DNA of 64,000 nt from assembly GCF_036323735.1 (NCBI RefSeq), contig NC_086034.1, forward strand, positions 35,953,939-36,017,938, given 5' to 3'. Each line of letters starts with the position of its first letter. The first letter of the stretch is position 1. The notes below the pieces were generated by a model. The model did not search any database, was not told where the DNA came from, and saw only the letters and a program-made list of their open reading frames with translations. Shown here piece by piece: positions 36,100-46,686 of the stretch. This DNA is from Rattus norvegicus. Taxonomy: Eukaryota; Chordata; Mammalia; Rodentia; Muridae. A program made the position numbers and the translations under genes.

Positions 36100-36210
36100 G
36101 TAAAGCAGAGTATGAAGTCACAGATCTATAATACCAGCATCCAGGTGGTAAGGCAAGAGAGGATCATTAGTTCAAAGACATACTAGATTGTAAAATATAA
36201 ATTAAAAATT
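36100..36210 (+). mobile_element. Degenerate B1-like SINE fragment
   Basis: CTATAATACCAGCATCCAGG followed by GGCAAGAGAGGATCATTAG and TTCAAAGACAT follows the order of the B1/7SL-derived body. Diverged; ends imprecise. Confidence 0.5.
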
Positions 36211-37881
36211 GTTTACTCTGTAACGTATTTGACATAGAAAGATACTTTCTCTGAGAAATACTTTTCCAAAGAAATTAAATTTAGGAACTGGATGAAGCGA
36301 TTGAAGAAGGCTAAGAATACAAAGCACATAATGCAAAAGTGATTTGTAAGCAAACAATTTCTAGGAATATAATAACTTACGTTAGAATAGAAAATGAATG
36401 AATCACAGATTATGTCCAAATTTTAGTGTATTTTAAACATGCATTTCAGCTGTGACAGGACCAATAAGTTTTTTATTATATTTTGTCAAATTGCTTCAGC
36501 CACTAAAAGCAAATGTTCTATTCACATCTCATTGACTGTTTTGAACACAGTATGGTTCCTCTCCTGGGGAACTTTGTACAACTGGACAATGTATTCTCAA
36601 TCTGTAACTCGTGCAGTAAATTATTTTCCTTGGAAAACTCATACTGCCAGAAGCGTCTACATTTCATGTAGATTTATTTTTTATAGAGACCAACAAACAC
36701 TGCTTAAGCACAGTATGGTATATATTGTAATAAAAGTATATATAAATCATGCAATATGGAGGAAGAAAGGCACACAATGCAGTTATTTCTCTTCCCGGGA
36801 TAGAACTTTACTGATAATGTTGCTATGTTTCATTCCCAGCAGTGGATTTGCTCAAGAAATCAGAAGTCGGGGGGAACCAGGAAGCTCCCAGTTCTCCAAA
36901 GGTAGAGGCTCATATGGAAGTGTGACAGTATCTAGGATATTTCTCAATTAATTTTCTTTTCTGACAATGTATTCTACACATTGGGGAGCATGATGTGCTC
37001 AAAGGTTTCTGTATACTATTACTGAAAATTGATTTATGACAGAGAGAATCAGGATCAAAAGATCCCAAAACAGGCTTCCGAAACTGGTTCATTTTTCTCT
37101 AAGTTGAAAATAAAAGTAAGACAATTCAAAGACGGCTTCAGAAAAACACCTATCTATCATGAAGGAGTCTAGGAACTTAGTCAGCGGAAAGCTGAATCCA
37201 CTTTCTTTAGAAAAGATTAGACCAACTCTGAGCAGCTCAAGCCCCTCACATCACTGTCTGAAATGCAGTGTATCGCAGAGAGCTTTGAGGCAGGATAATG
37301 TGATCTCTTGCCAACAGATACTTGTTCTAAATTCAGTGGGAGGGAGAAAAGTCTCAATAATGCAATGAGTAAAATAGTCAAAGGCCAGAGTGAAATATTT
37401 GTGTCTTATGAAGATTCACGTTTCCTTTATAACGTTTTTTCATTCCTTTTGCAATTGTACTTACTGATGACTTCTGAACCAGGAAGATAAAATCATTGTC
37501 TTTTGACTTAGTTAAACACATCATGGTGGCAAAGTCTTCTTCCTTCCTGATGTTCTCCCTTGCTTAAACTTGAGCAATATTCACTAATACCAGATTCTAC
37601 TCACTGTGTACATCATAGAAGACATTCTATTCCACACACTATTGCAATGTTTAGCTTTAGATCCACGTGTAGTTGAGGTCATTCATTGTTATTCTGAGAC
37701 ACTAAAGTTGGTAATGGTATTTGATTCCGTTATAACGCAGTGTATTATTTTAGGAGTTGTGAAAAAATAAGAGCTTATATACTCTAATTTTTAAAAGTTT
37801 TATGTTTAAATTCATATACTTAATTTTATAATTATCATTTTATCTGTATGCCCATGTTATGAAATCAATATTTATTCATCA
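36211..37881. other. Unassigned DNA with one candidate exon
   Basis: No repeat recognised. The 170-aa ORF at 36439-36951 has no recognisable domain and is probably chance. See the separate entry at 36840-36901 for splice-like signals. Confidence 0.45.
36840..36901 (+). other. Candidate exon (speculative)
   Basis: Branch-like TTACTGATAA (near 36807), then a T/C-biased stretch and TTCATTCCCAG|CAG, a tandem NAGNAG acceptor at 36838-36842. About 60 bp later comes AAAG|GTAGAG, a usable donor at 36902. One frame reads a hydrophilic peptide (VDLLKKSEVGGNQEAPSSPK) with no stop. No gene identified; chance is quite possible. Confidence 0.18.
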
Positions 37882-38038
37882 AAATGTTGTCAGTAGGAGT
37901 CATAAGAGGGCATTGTTTATGTTGGGATTGGAATTATACATGATTGTAAACCACCTTGTAGATATTGAGACTCAAACTTGGTACTTCTCAAGAACAGCCT
38001 GTGCTCTTTACCACAGAGACATCAAGTCCCTGAAAAGT
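37882..38038 (-). mobile_element. Old B2-type SINE, antisense
   Basis: Antisense order of the B2 body: GAGGGCATT, ATTGTAAACCACC, TGAGACTCAAACTTGGTA, then GCTCTTTACCACAGAGACAT. Strongly diverged. Confidence 0.55.
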
Positions 38039-38487
38039 TATTTTTATATAAAATACTGATTTTTACACATTTAATTTTCTAAAAGAATACTTTCCTTATA
38101 TGTACATGAAAAAATAATATATTATTTTGCTTTTCAGTTTTTTATGTTTGAAAACCATATAAGGTATTGAAATTGTATTCGTTTAAATTCTCAAAGTTCA
38201 GATTTAATGTGGTATTGTAGATATGAAGGAGATAAAACTTATAGAAGTAAACGAAAGAGTATTATTTACACTTGAATATCAAATACAATAGTTACTTTAA
38301 CGTGTCTCAACTATGACTTCATTCAAAATAGATGCAAACATTTAAATTATTCTAAAACCTATGTCTATCTCCATATTTTATAAAATATTAAAAGTTTGCT
38401 TCTATAATATGAAACACATAGAGTATTTTTATTTATAGTTTATTAATGATACCGAAAGATATGTGTACAACTAGAGCATGCGGAATA
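38039..38487. other. Unassigned AT-rich DNA
   Basis: No gene or repeat recognised. Confidence 0.5.
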
Positions 38488-38566
38488 GTCAGGAGGATTA
38501 GGATGTGAAATCTGACTTGTTCTGAACTACATTTCACAGTGAGTTTCAGGCTATTCTGAACTAATC
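38488..38566 (+). mobile_element. Possible B1 remnant
   Basis: CAGGAGGATT followed by CTACATTTCACAGTGAGTTT and CAGGCTATTCTGAAC is in B1 order but heavily diverged. Confidence 0.3.
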
Positions 38567-38746
38567 GTCACATTGTCTATCAAATAGGAACAAGAACCCT
38601 GGTGCTTATGTTATATTTATTATGCAAGTTATCCCAGGAACCAAATGAGGCAATAAAAGCAATGCCTTCATCTATTTACAATTAAAACACATTTACCATA
38701 AAATACTAGTGTTACTTAAAATATATATTTAATATAAGAAAACCAT

Positions 38747-38940
38747 AATTGGTGCTGGAGAGATGGCTCAATGGCTAAGAGCACTGACTGTTCTTCCCAA
38801 GGTCCCGAGTTCAATTCACAGCAACCACATGATACCTTTTTCTGGTGTGTCTGAAGAGAGTGACAGTGTATTCATAAATGAATGAATGAATGAATGAATG
38901 AATGAATGAATGAATGAATAAAATAAATCTTTAAAAACAA
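38747..38940 (+). mobile_element. B2 SINE
   Basis: GGTGCTGGAGAGATGGCTCA start (A-box region), GAGTTCAATTCACAGCAACC (B-box region), TCTGGTGTGTCTGAAGA body and a tail with AATAAA. Flanked by AAGAAAACCAT at 38736-38746 and 38941-38951. The usual segment around the body's ACATGGTGGCTC is partly deleted. Pol III-transcribed family mobilised by L1. Confidence 0.92.
38877..38920. repeat. (AATG)n microsatellite in the B2 tail
   Basis: About ten tandem AATG units just before the AATAAA of the B2 tail. Confidence 0.95.
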
Positions 38941-39111
38941 AAGAAAACCATTATCAAGTTAAATGTTTCCTAAACATGGTTATAAGAATCTTAAGTAAGC
39001 TTAATAATGTGAGTGAGAAATTAAGGAATGTAATCTCAGTACTTGAGAGCCAGAACAGGATGTTCAGGCATACAACGTCTTCCCCCACCTCAAGAATTCA
39101 AGTTTAGAGGC

Positions 39112-39425
39112 TGGAGAGGGCTCAGTGCTTAAGAGAGATTGTTGATCATCTAGGGAACCAAAGGTTTTGTTCTCAGAATGCATGTTGGGCAGCTCACAAC
39201 TTTCTGGAACTGAGTTGCAAGAGATCTGATTTGGATTCTATTTCTGGACTATGGGTGACAAACCACACTTGGTATGCAATGAATTCCTACAAACACACAC
39301 ACACACACACACACATACATGCACGCACGCACACACACACACACACACAGACACACACACATACACATACACATACACACACACACGGAGAGAGAGAGAG
39401 ACAAATACATAAAAATAAGTTTAAA
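39112..39425 (+). mobile_element. B2-type SINE with expanded microsatellite
   Basis: GAGGCTGGAGAGGGCTCAGTGCTTAAGAG start, GGAACCAAAGGTTTTGTTCTCAG and CAGCTCACAACTTTCTGGAACT, TCTGATTTGGATTCTATTTCTGGACT body, then CA-rich repeat and ATAAAAATAAG tail. More diverged than the copy at 38747. Confidence 0.8.
39291..39402. repeat. Compound (CA)n / (GA)n microsatellite
   Basis: CA repeats with ATAC, GCAC and GACA interruptions, ending in (GA)7. It sits in the tail region of the B2 SINE. Confidence 0.96.
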
Positions 39426-39699
39426 TCCAGGTTACATGTGATTCTGTCACAAAACTAATTAGTAAAAAAATGAAAATGATTATAAGTGCTAATTTTGCTA
39501 ATATGAGCAGTTTTTTGTCCTACTTCATAGAATATGGTCTTGCATTCACTAATTTCAGTTTTGAGTGTGAATCTATACAAAGAATGTATATTGATTTAAA
39601 AGTCAATAGTTGTACAAAATCATACGTGTTTTGCATATATATATGGCACATACATACTAAAAAATTACAATATGTATAGCTATAACATCAAACTATTTT

Positions 39700-39790
39700 C
39701 CAGGCATGATGATGTATGCTTATAATTAGGCATTTGTGAGACAGAGACAAAATGACTTGAAATTAAAGTCTGATCTGTCCCTAGTAGCAT
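39700..39790 (+). mobile_element. Degenerate B1-like SINE
   Basis: CCAGGCATGATGATGTATGC, TTATAATTAGGCATTTGTGAG, ACAGAGACAA follow the first half of B1 in order. Confidence 0.5.
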
Positions 39791-39868
39791 ATTTGCAAAC
39801 TTGCTTTAACTCTTTAACAAAATTTAGCAATGAAAGGCAATGAGGAAAAAACCACAATAATACAGAGT

Positions 39869-39965
39869 CCTGAACCTGTAGCTCAGTGAGAAGAGCGTAT
39901 GCCTTCTATATACACATTCTAGCTTTGATTCTCAGAACAGCAAATAAATTTTAATTAATTAAATA
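39869..39965 (+). mobile_element. Degenerate ID/tRNA-derived SINE
   Basis: TGTAGCTCAGTGAGAAGAGC (A-box-like), GCCTTCTATATAC, TTTGATTCTCAGAACAGC (B-box region), then an A-rich tail. Old ID-like or other tRNA-derived copy. Confidence 0.5.
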
Positions 39966-40357
39966 AAATAAGAAAAACTATAAAGAAATCGCTCAACTCT
40001 AATGAACTTCTTATGATTTAGCTATTTATTCTCTATTATCTCATTAGTTATTTATCATTTTCGGATGCATTTTAATTGTGCTTTAAGAAAGTTCCTTTGT
40101 AAAGCATTTTCTTTCTCATGAAGTGTTTAAATCACAAACAGTAGCATACTAAGTAGATTCTTCTATATCTTTTTATCCTCTTAAGTATTCGTTCTAGCCC
40201 TCCCTAGTATTAGCCTGGAGGATCAGAAAGAGGCAAAGAACACTGTTTCCTTAGCTTGAAATAAGAAAAAATCACATTACACATTCTCTGCCTTCTACAG
40301 AAAGAGTAGTTTGCGTGAAACATTGAAGTACATTGCTGGTTGAAATAGACAGGCCTC
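39966..40357. other. Unassigned AT-rich DNA
   Basis: No gene or repeat recognised. Confidence 0.5.
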
Positions 40358-40716
40358 GCTTTCATGATTGACCCAGCTCATCTTCATAGTAATTAGATCA
40401 CCCCATAAACGATCCTCAGGAATGACTGTGAAGGGGTTTCTAGACTGTCTTAACTGGGGTGACATTACACACAAGAAAGATGAATAACACCATTCCTTAC
40501 ATTTGGGTCCCGGACTTATAAAATGACCAACAGCATCTGTCTTTCGGTGTCCTGATTGCAGATGAAAATGTGCCAGTTCCATCAGATTTCTGCCAGCATT
40601 ATTTAGCCTATGCGATGGACTATGCATTCAAACTGTGAGTCAAAATAGGTACTTAACCCCCTTCAGTTGCTTTGCTTAGATATTTTTGCAACTATGAGAA
40701 AAATAACTAATATAAC
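40358..40716 (+). mobile_element. Rodent LTR-like/URR-like interspersed repeat
   Basis: Block order (TTAACTGGGGTGACATTA, ACCATTCC, TAAAATGACCAACAG, TTCCATCAGATTTCTGCC, CAAACTGTGAGTCAAAATA, AACTAATATAA) matches a common rodent repeat I recall ending in AATAAACC and AGTAACTAATACA. I cannot decide between a MaLR LTR and the URR1 DNA element. The 110-aa ORF here is on the opposite strand and not a gene. Confidence 0.5.
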
Positions 40717-41305
40717 TACCAAAGATACTAATGCTCGAGGAATAAAATGATTTGTGAAATTATGGAAACCAGAGTGTGGGCTAATGTGAGACTATGAATG
40801 CATATTTCATTAAACTTGATGTTTGCTTTAAATAAATCTCTTTTATTGCAATATGGTAAGTGAGCATGTGTATTTTGTGATAAATCTAAAAATATACCTA
40901 AATGTGGGTGTAGCAATTATCTACGTAACAGATTGCAAATATTTGCAGGCAAGCTTTATGTGACTTCTCAGTTTTGGTTGCAGTTTACAAACACAAGTGT
41001 AAGGCGACATCCTTGTAACCATGGATAGGTGCATTACACGGATGGGTGTTGTCATTATCCTAGTGTGGCTTTGTTATAAACAAATCAGGGGGTTAGGGGA
41101 AAGGACAGAACCAGGATGTGCTGATTCACTCAACTGTAGAGTTTTGATAGTCACCAAATGACACAAACAGGCTCCTCAGAAATTTGATAAAGAATGTATC
41201 TTGTTATGCTGTTCTGCATTTGGGCAAAACAAGTTTTTTAATAAAATAAAAAATTAAGAATATAAAATATGAGTACTTTGGAAGAATGTGATCAATCTGA
41301 TTTCG
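40717..41305. other. Unassigned AT-rich DNA
   Basis: No gene or repeat recognised. Right end is the target of L1-G. Confidence 0.5.
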
Positions 41306-41317
41306 GACTTTTTCTTT

Positions 41318-42037
41318 TTTTTTATTTATTAACTTGAGTATTTCTTATATACATTTCGAGTGTTATTCCCTTTCCCGGTTTCAGGGCAAACATCACCCTC
41401 CGCCCTCCCCTTCTTTATGGATGTTCCCCTCCCCACCCTCCCCCCATTGCCGCCCTCCCCCGAACAGTCTACTTCACTGGGGGTTCAGTCTTAGCAGGAC
41501 CCAGGGCTTCCCCTTCCACTGGTGCTCTTAATAGGATATTCATTGCTACCTATGAGGTCAGAGTCCAAGGTCAGTCCATGTATAGTCTTTAGGTAGTGGC
41601 TTAGTCCCTGGAAGCTCTGGTTGCTTGGTATTGTTGTACATATGGGGTCTCGAGCCCCTTCAAGCTCTTCCAGTTCTTTCTCTGATTCCTTCAACAGGGG
41701 TCCTATTCTCAGTTCAATGGTTTGCTGCTGGCATTCGCCTCTGTATTTGCTGTATTCTGGCTGTGTCTCTCAGGAGTGATCTACATCCGGCTCCTGTCAG
41801 CCTGCACTTCTTTGCTTCATCTATCTTGTCTATTTGGGTGTCTGTATATATATATGGCCCACATGTGGGGCAGGCTCTGAAGGTGTTCCTTCAGTCTCTG
41901 TTTTAATCTTTACCTCTCCATTCCCTGCCAAGGGTATTATTGTTCCCGTTTTAAAGAAGGAGTGATGCATTCACATTTTGATCATCCATCTTGAGTTTCA
42001 TTTGTTCTAGGCATCTAGGGTAAGTCAAGCATTTGGG
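41318..42037 (-). other. L1-G 3' UTR
   Basis: Poly(T) with A interruptions, a C-rich tract (41395-41462; G-rich on the L1 strand), then the 3' UTR to the ORF2 stop. Confidence 0.85.
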
Positions 42038-43030
42038 CTAATAGCCACTTATCAATGAGTGCATACCATGTTTGTCTTTCTGTGTTTGGGTTAAGTCACT
42101 CAGGATGATATTTTCCAGTTCCAAACATTTGCCTACGAATTTCATAAAGTCACTGTTTTTGATAGCTGAGTAATATTCCATTGTGTAGATGTACCACATT
42201 TTCTGTATCCATTCCTCTGTTGAAGGGCATCTGGGTTCTTTCCAGCTTCTGGCTATTATAAAAAAGGCTGCGATGAACATAGTGGAGCACGTGTCTCTTT
42301 TATATGTTGAAGCATCTTTTGGGTATATGCCCAAGAGAGGTATAGCTGGATCCTCAGGCAGTTCAATGTCCAATTTTCTGAGGAATCTCCAGACTGATTT
42401 CCAGAATGGTTTTACCAGTCTGCAATCCCACCAACAATGGAGGAGTGTTCCTCTTTCTCCACATCCTCTCCAGCATCTGCTGTCACCTGAGTTTTTGATC
42501 TTAGCCATTCTCACTGGTATGAGGTGAAATCTCAGGGTTGTTTTGATTTGCATTTACCTTATGACTAAAGATGTTGAACATTTCTTTAGGTGTTTCTCAG
42601 CCATTCAGCATTCCTCAGCTGTGAATTCTTTGTTTAACTCTGAACCCCATTTTTTAATAGGGTTATTTGTCTCCCTGCGGTCTAACTTATTGAGTTCTTT
42701 ATATATTTTGGATATAAGACCTCTATCTGTTATAGGATTGGTAAAGATCTTTTCCCAATCTGTTTGTTCCCGTTTTGTCCTAACCACAGTGTCCTTTGCC
42801 TTACAGAAGCTTTGCAGTTTTATGAGATCCCATTTGTCGATTCTTGATCTTAGAGCATAAGCCATTGGTGTTTTGTTGAGGAAATTTTTTCCAGTGCCCA
42901 TGTCTTCCGGATGCTTCCCTAGTTTTTCTTCTATTAGTTTGAGTGTGTCTGGTTTGATGTGGAGGTCCTTGATCCACTTGGATTTAAGCTTTGTACAGGG
43001 TGATAAGCATGGATCGATCTGCATTCTTCT
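42038..43030 (-). pseudogene. L1-G ORF2, C-terminal part
   Basis: The ORF2 stop is at 42038. The piece 42038-42553 (171 aa) holds the C-terminal cysteine motif (CWRGC, LLHCWWDC); 42605-43024 is the preceding thumb region, with a stop between the two. Cut at 43030 by the L1-H insertion. Confidence 0.9.
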
Positions 43031-43780
43031 TTTTTTTATTTTTTTTTTATTTTTTTTATTTATTTTTTTTTATTAACTTGAGTATTTCTTATATACATTT
43101 CGAGTGTTATTCCCTTTCCCGGTTTCCGGGCAAACATCCCCCTCCCACCTCCCCTTCCTTATGGGTGTGCCCCTCCCAACCCTCCCCCCATTGCCGCCCT
43201 CCCCCCATAGAATATTTCACTGGGGGTTCAGTCTTAGCAGGACCCAGGGCTTCCCCTTCCACTGGTGCTCTTACTAGGATATTCATTGCTACCTATGGGG
43301 TCAGAGTCCAGGGTCAGTCCATGTATAGTCTTTGGGTAATGGCTTAGTCTCTGGAAGCTCTGGTTGCTTGGCATTGTTGTACTTTTGGGGTCTCGAGACC
43401 CTTCAAGCTCTTCCAGTTCTTTCTCTGATTCCTTCAATAGGGGACCTATTCTCAGTTCAGTGGTTTGCTGCTGGCATTCGCCTCTGTATTTGCTGTATTC
43501 TGGCTGTGTCTCTCAGGAGCGATCTACATCCGGCTCCTGTCGGTCTGCACTTCTTTGCTTCATCCATCTTGTCTAATTGGGTGGCTGTATATGTATGGGC
43601 CACATGTGGGGCAGGCTCTGAATGGGTGTTCCTTCAGTCTCTGTTTTAATCTTTGCCTCTCCCTTCCCTGCCAAGGGTATTCTTTTTCCTCATTTAAAGA
43701 AGGAGTGAAGCATTCACATTTTGATCATCCGTCTTGAGTTTCGTTTGTTCTAGGGATCTAGGGTAATTCAAGCATTTGGG
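43031..43780 (-). other. L1-H 3' UTR and tail
   Basis: T-rich tail 43031-43072 interrupted by single A's, then a 3' UTR almost identical to that of L1-F, including the AATAGGGGACCTAT variant. Confidence 0.85.
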
Positions 43781-46686
43781 CTAATAGCCACTTATCAATG
43801 AGTGCATACCATGTATGTCTTTCTGTGATTCGGTTAGCTCACTCAGGATGATATTTTCCAGTTCCAACCATTTGCCTACGAATTTCATAAACTCGTTGTT
43901 TTTGATAGCTGAGTAATATTCCATTGTGTAAATGTACCACATTTTCTGTATCCATTCCTCTGTTGAAGGGCATCTGGGTTCTTTCCATTTTCTGGCTATC
44001 ATAAATAAGGCTGCGATGAACATAGTGGAGCACGTGTCTCTTTTATATGTTGAGGCATCTTTTGGGTATATGCCCAAGAGAGGTATACCTGGATCCTCAG
44101 GCAGTTCAATGTCCAATTTTCTGAGGAACCTCCAGACTGATTTCCAGAATGGTTTTACCAGTCTGCAACCCCACCAACAATGGAGGAGCGTTCCTCTTTC
44201 TCCACATCCTCGCCACCATCTACTGTCACCTGAGTTTTTGATCTTAGCCAATCGCACTGGTGTGAGGTGAAATCTCAGGGTTGTTTTGATTTGCATTTCC
44301 CTTATGACTAAATATGTTGAACATTTTTTTAGGTGTTTCTCAGCCATTCGGCATTCCTCAGCTGTGAATTCTTTGTTTAGCTCTGAACCCCATTTTTTAA
44401 TAGGGTTATTTGTTTCCCTGCGGTCTAACTTCTTGAGTTCTTTGTATATTTTGGATATAAGGCCTCTATCTGTTGTAGGATTGGTAAAGATCTTTTCCCA
44501 ATCTGTTGGTTGCCGTTTTGTCCTAACCACAGTGTCCTTTGCCTTACAGAAGCTTTGCAGTTTTATGAGATCCCATTTGTCGATTCTTGATCTTAGAGCA
44601 TAAGCCATTGGTGTTTTGTTCAGGAAATTTTTTCCAGTGCCTATGTGTTCCAGATGCTTCCCTAGTTTTTCTTCTATTAGTTTGAGTGTGTCTGGTTTGA
44701 TGTGGAGGTCCTTGATCCACTTGGACTTAAGCTTTGTACAGGGTGATAAGCATGGATCGATCTGCATTCTTCTACATGTTGCCCTCCAGTTGAACCAGCA
44801 CCATTTGCTGAAAATGCTATCTTTTTTCCATTGGATGGTTTTGGCTCCTTTGTCAAAAATAAAGTGACCATAGGTGTGTGGGTTCCTTTCTGGGTCTTCA
44901 ATTCTATTCCATTGGTCTATCTGTCTGTCTCTGTACCAATACCATGCAGTTTTTATCACTATTGCTCTGTAATACTGCTTGAGTTCAGGGATAGTGATTC
45001 CCCCTGAAGTCCTTTTATTGTTGAGGATAGCTTTAGCTATCCTGGGTTTTTTGTTATTCCAGATGAATTTGCAAATTGTTCTGTCTAACTCTTTGAAGAA
45101 TTGGATTGGTATTTTGATGGGGATTGCATTGAATCTGGAGATCGCTTTTGGTAAAATGGCCATTTTTACTATATTAATCCTGCCAATCCATGAGCAGTGG
45201 AGATCTTTCCATCTTCTGAGGTTTTCCTCAATTTCTTTCCTCAGTGTCTTGAAGTTCTTATTGTACAGATCTTTTACTTGCTTGGTTAAAGTCACACCGA
45301 GGTACTTTATATTATTTGGGTCTATTATGAAGGGTGTCGTTTCCCTAATTTCTTTCTCGGCTTGTTTCTCTTTTGTATAGAGGAAGTCAACTGATTTATT
45401 TGAGTTAATTTTATACCCAGCCACTTTGCTGAAGTTGTTTATCAGCTTTAGTAGTTCTCTGGTGGAACTTTTGGGATCACTTAAATATACTATCATGTCA
45501 TCTGCAAATAGTGATATTTTGACCTCTTCTTTTCCGATCTGTATCCCTTTGATCTCCTTTTGTGGTCTGATTGCTCTGGCAAGAACTTCAAGAACTATAT
45601 TGAATAAGTAGGGAGAGACTGGGCAGCCTTGTCTAGTCCCTGATTTTAGTGGGATTGCTTCAAGTTTCTCTCCATTTAGTTTAATGTTAGAAACTGGTTT
45701 GCTGTATATGGCTTTTACTATGTTTAGGTATGGGCCTTGAATTCCTATTCTTTCCAGGACTTTTATCATGAAGGGGTGTTGAATTTTGTCAAATGCTTTC
45801 TCAGCATCTAACGAAATGATCATGTGGTTTTGTTCTTTCAGTTTGTTTATATAATGGATCACGTTGATGGTTTTCCGTATATTAAACCATCCCTGTATGC
45901 CTGGGATGAAGCCTACTTGATCATGGTGGATGATTGTTTTGATATGCTCTTGAATTCGGTTTGCCAGAATTTTATTGAGTATTTTTGCGTCGATATTCAT
46001 GAGGGAAATTGGTCTGAAGTTCTCTTTCTTTGTTGTGTCTTTGTGTGGTTTAGGTATAAGAGTAATTGTGGCTTCGTAGAAGGAATTCGGTAGGGCTCCA
46101 TCTGTTTCAATTTTGTGGAATAGTAGGATAATATTGGTATGAGGTCTTCTATGAAGGTTTGATAGAATTCTGCACTAAACCCGTCTGGACCTGGGCTCTT
46201 TTTGGTTGGGAGACCTTTAATGACTGCTTCTATTTCCTTAGGAGTTATGGGGTTGTTTAACTGGATTATCTGTTCCTGATTTAACTTCGATACCTGGTAT
46301 CTGTCTAGGAAATTGTCCATTTCCTGAAGATTTTCAAATTTTGTTGAATGTAGGTTTTTATAGTAAGATCTGATGATTTTTTGAATTTCCTCTGAATCTG
46401 TAGTTATGTCTCCCTTTTCATTTCTGATTTTATTAATTTGGACGCACTCTCTGTGTCCTCTCGTTAGTCTGGCTAAGGGTTTATCTATCTTGTTGATTTT
46501 CTCAAAGAACCAACTTTTGGTTCTTTTGATTCTTTCTATGGTCCTTTTTCTTTCTACTTGGTTGATTTCAGCTCTGAGTTTGATTATTTCCTGCCTTCTA
46601 CTCCTCCTGGGTGTATTTGCTTCTTTTTGTTCTAGAGCTTTTAGGTGTGCTGTCAAGCTGCTGACATATGCTCTTTCCTGTTTCTT
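43781..46686 (-). pseudogene. L1-H ORF2, endonuclease missing
   Basis: The 739-aa open piece 43781-46000 spans reverse transcriptase and C-terminus, with FADD at 45497-45508. The C-terminal motif reads WWRGC, so its first cysteine is replaced by tryptophan, and the later CWWDC reads CWWGC. An upstream piece, 45997-46656, holds the endonuclease-RT linker and the PGPDGFSAEF loop. A base loss near 46123-46125 shifts the frame between them. The N-terminal endonuclease is lost at the 46684-46689 deletion junction. Confidence 0.92.

Noticed and set aside
36439..36951. 170-aa plus-strand ORF in repeat-poor DNA
   Set aside because: No recognisable domain, biased to W/Y/F/C in the manner of translated AT-rich DNA, no start context or neighbouring gene. 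Kept only as a note; the exon-like signal inside it is reported separately at low confidence.
38877..38920. CRISPR-like short tandem array
   Set aside because: Contiguous AATG units without spacers, in a mammalian SINE tail.
39231..39458. ORF with HTHTHT repeats
   Set aside because: Translation of the CA microsatellite in a B2 SINE tail.
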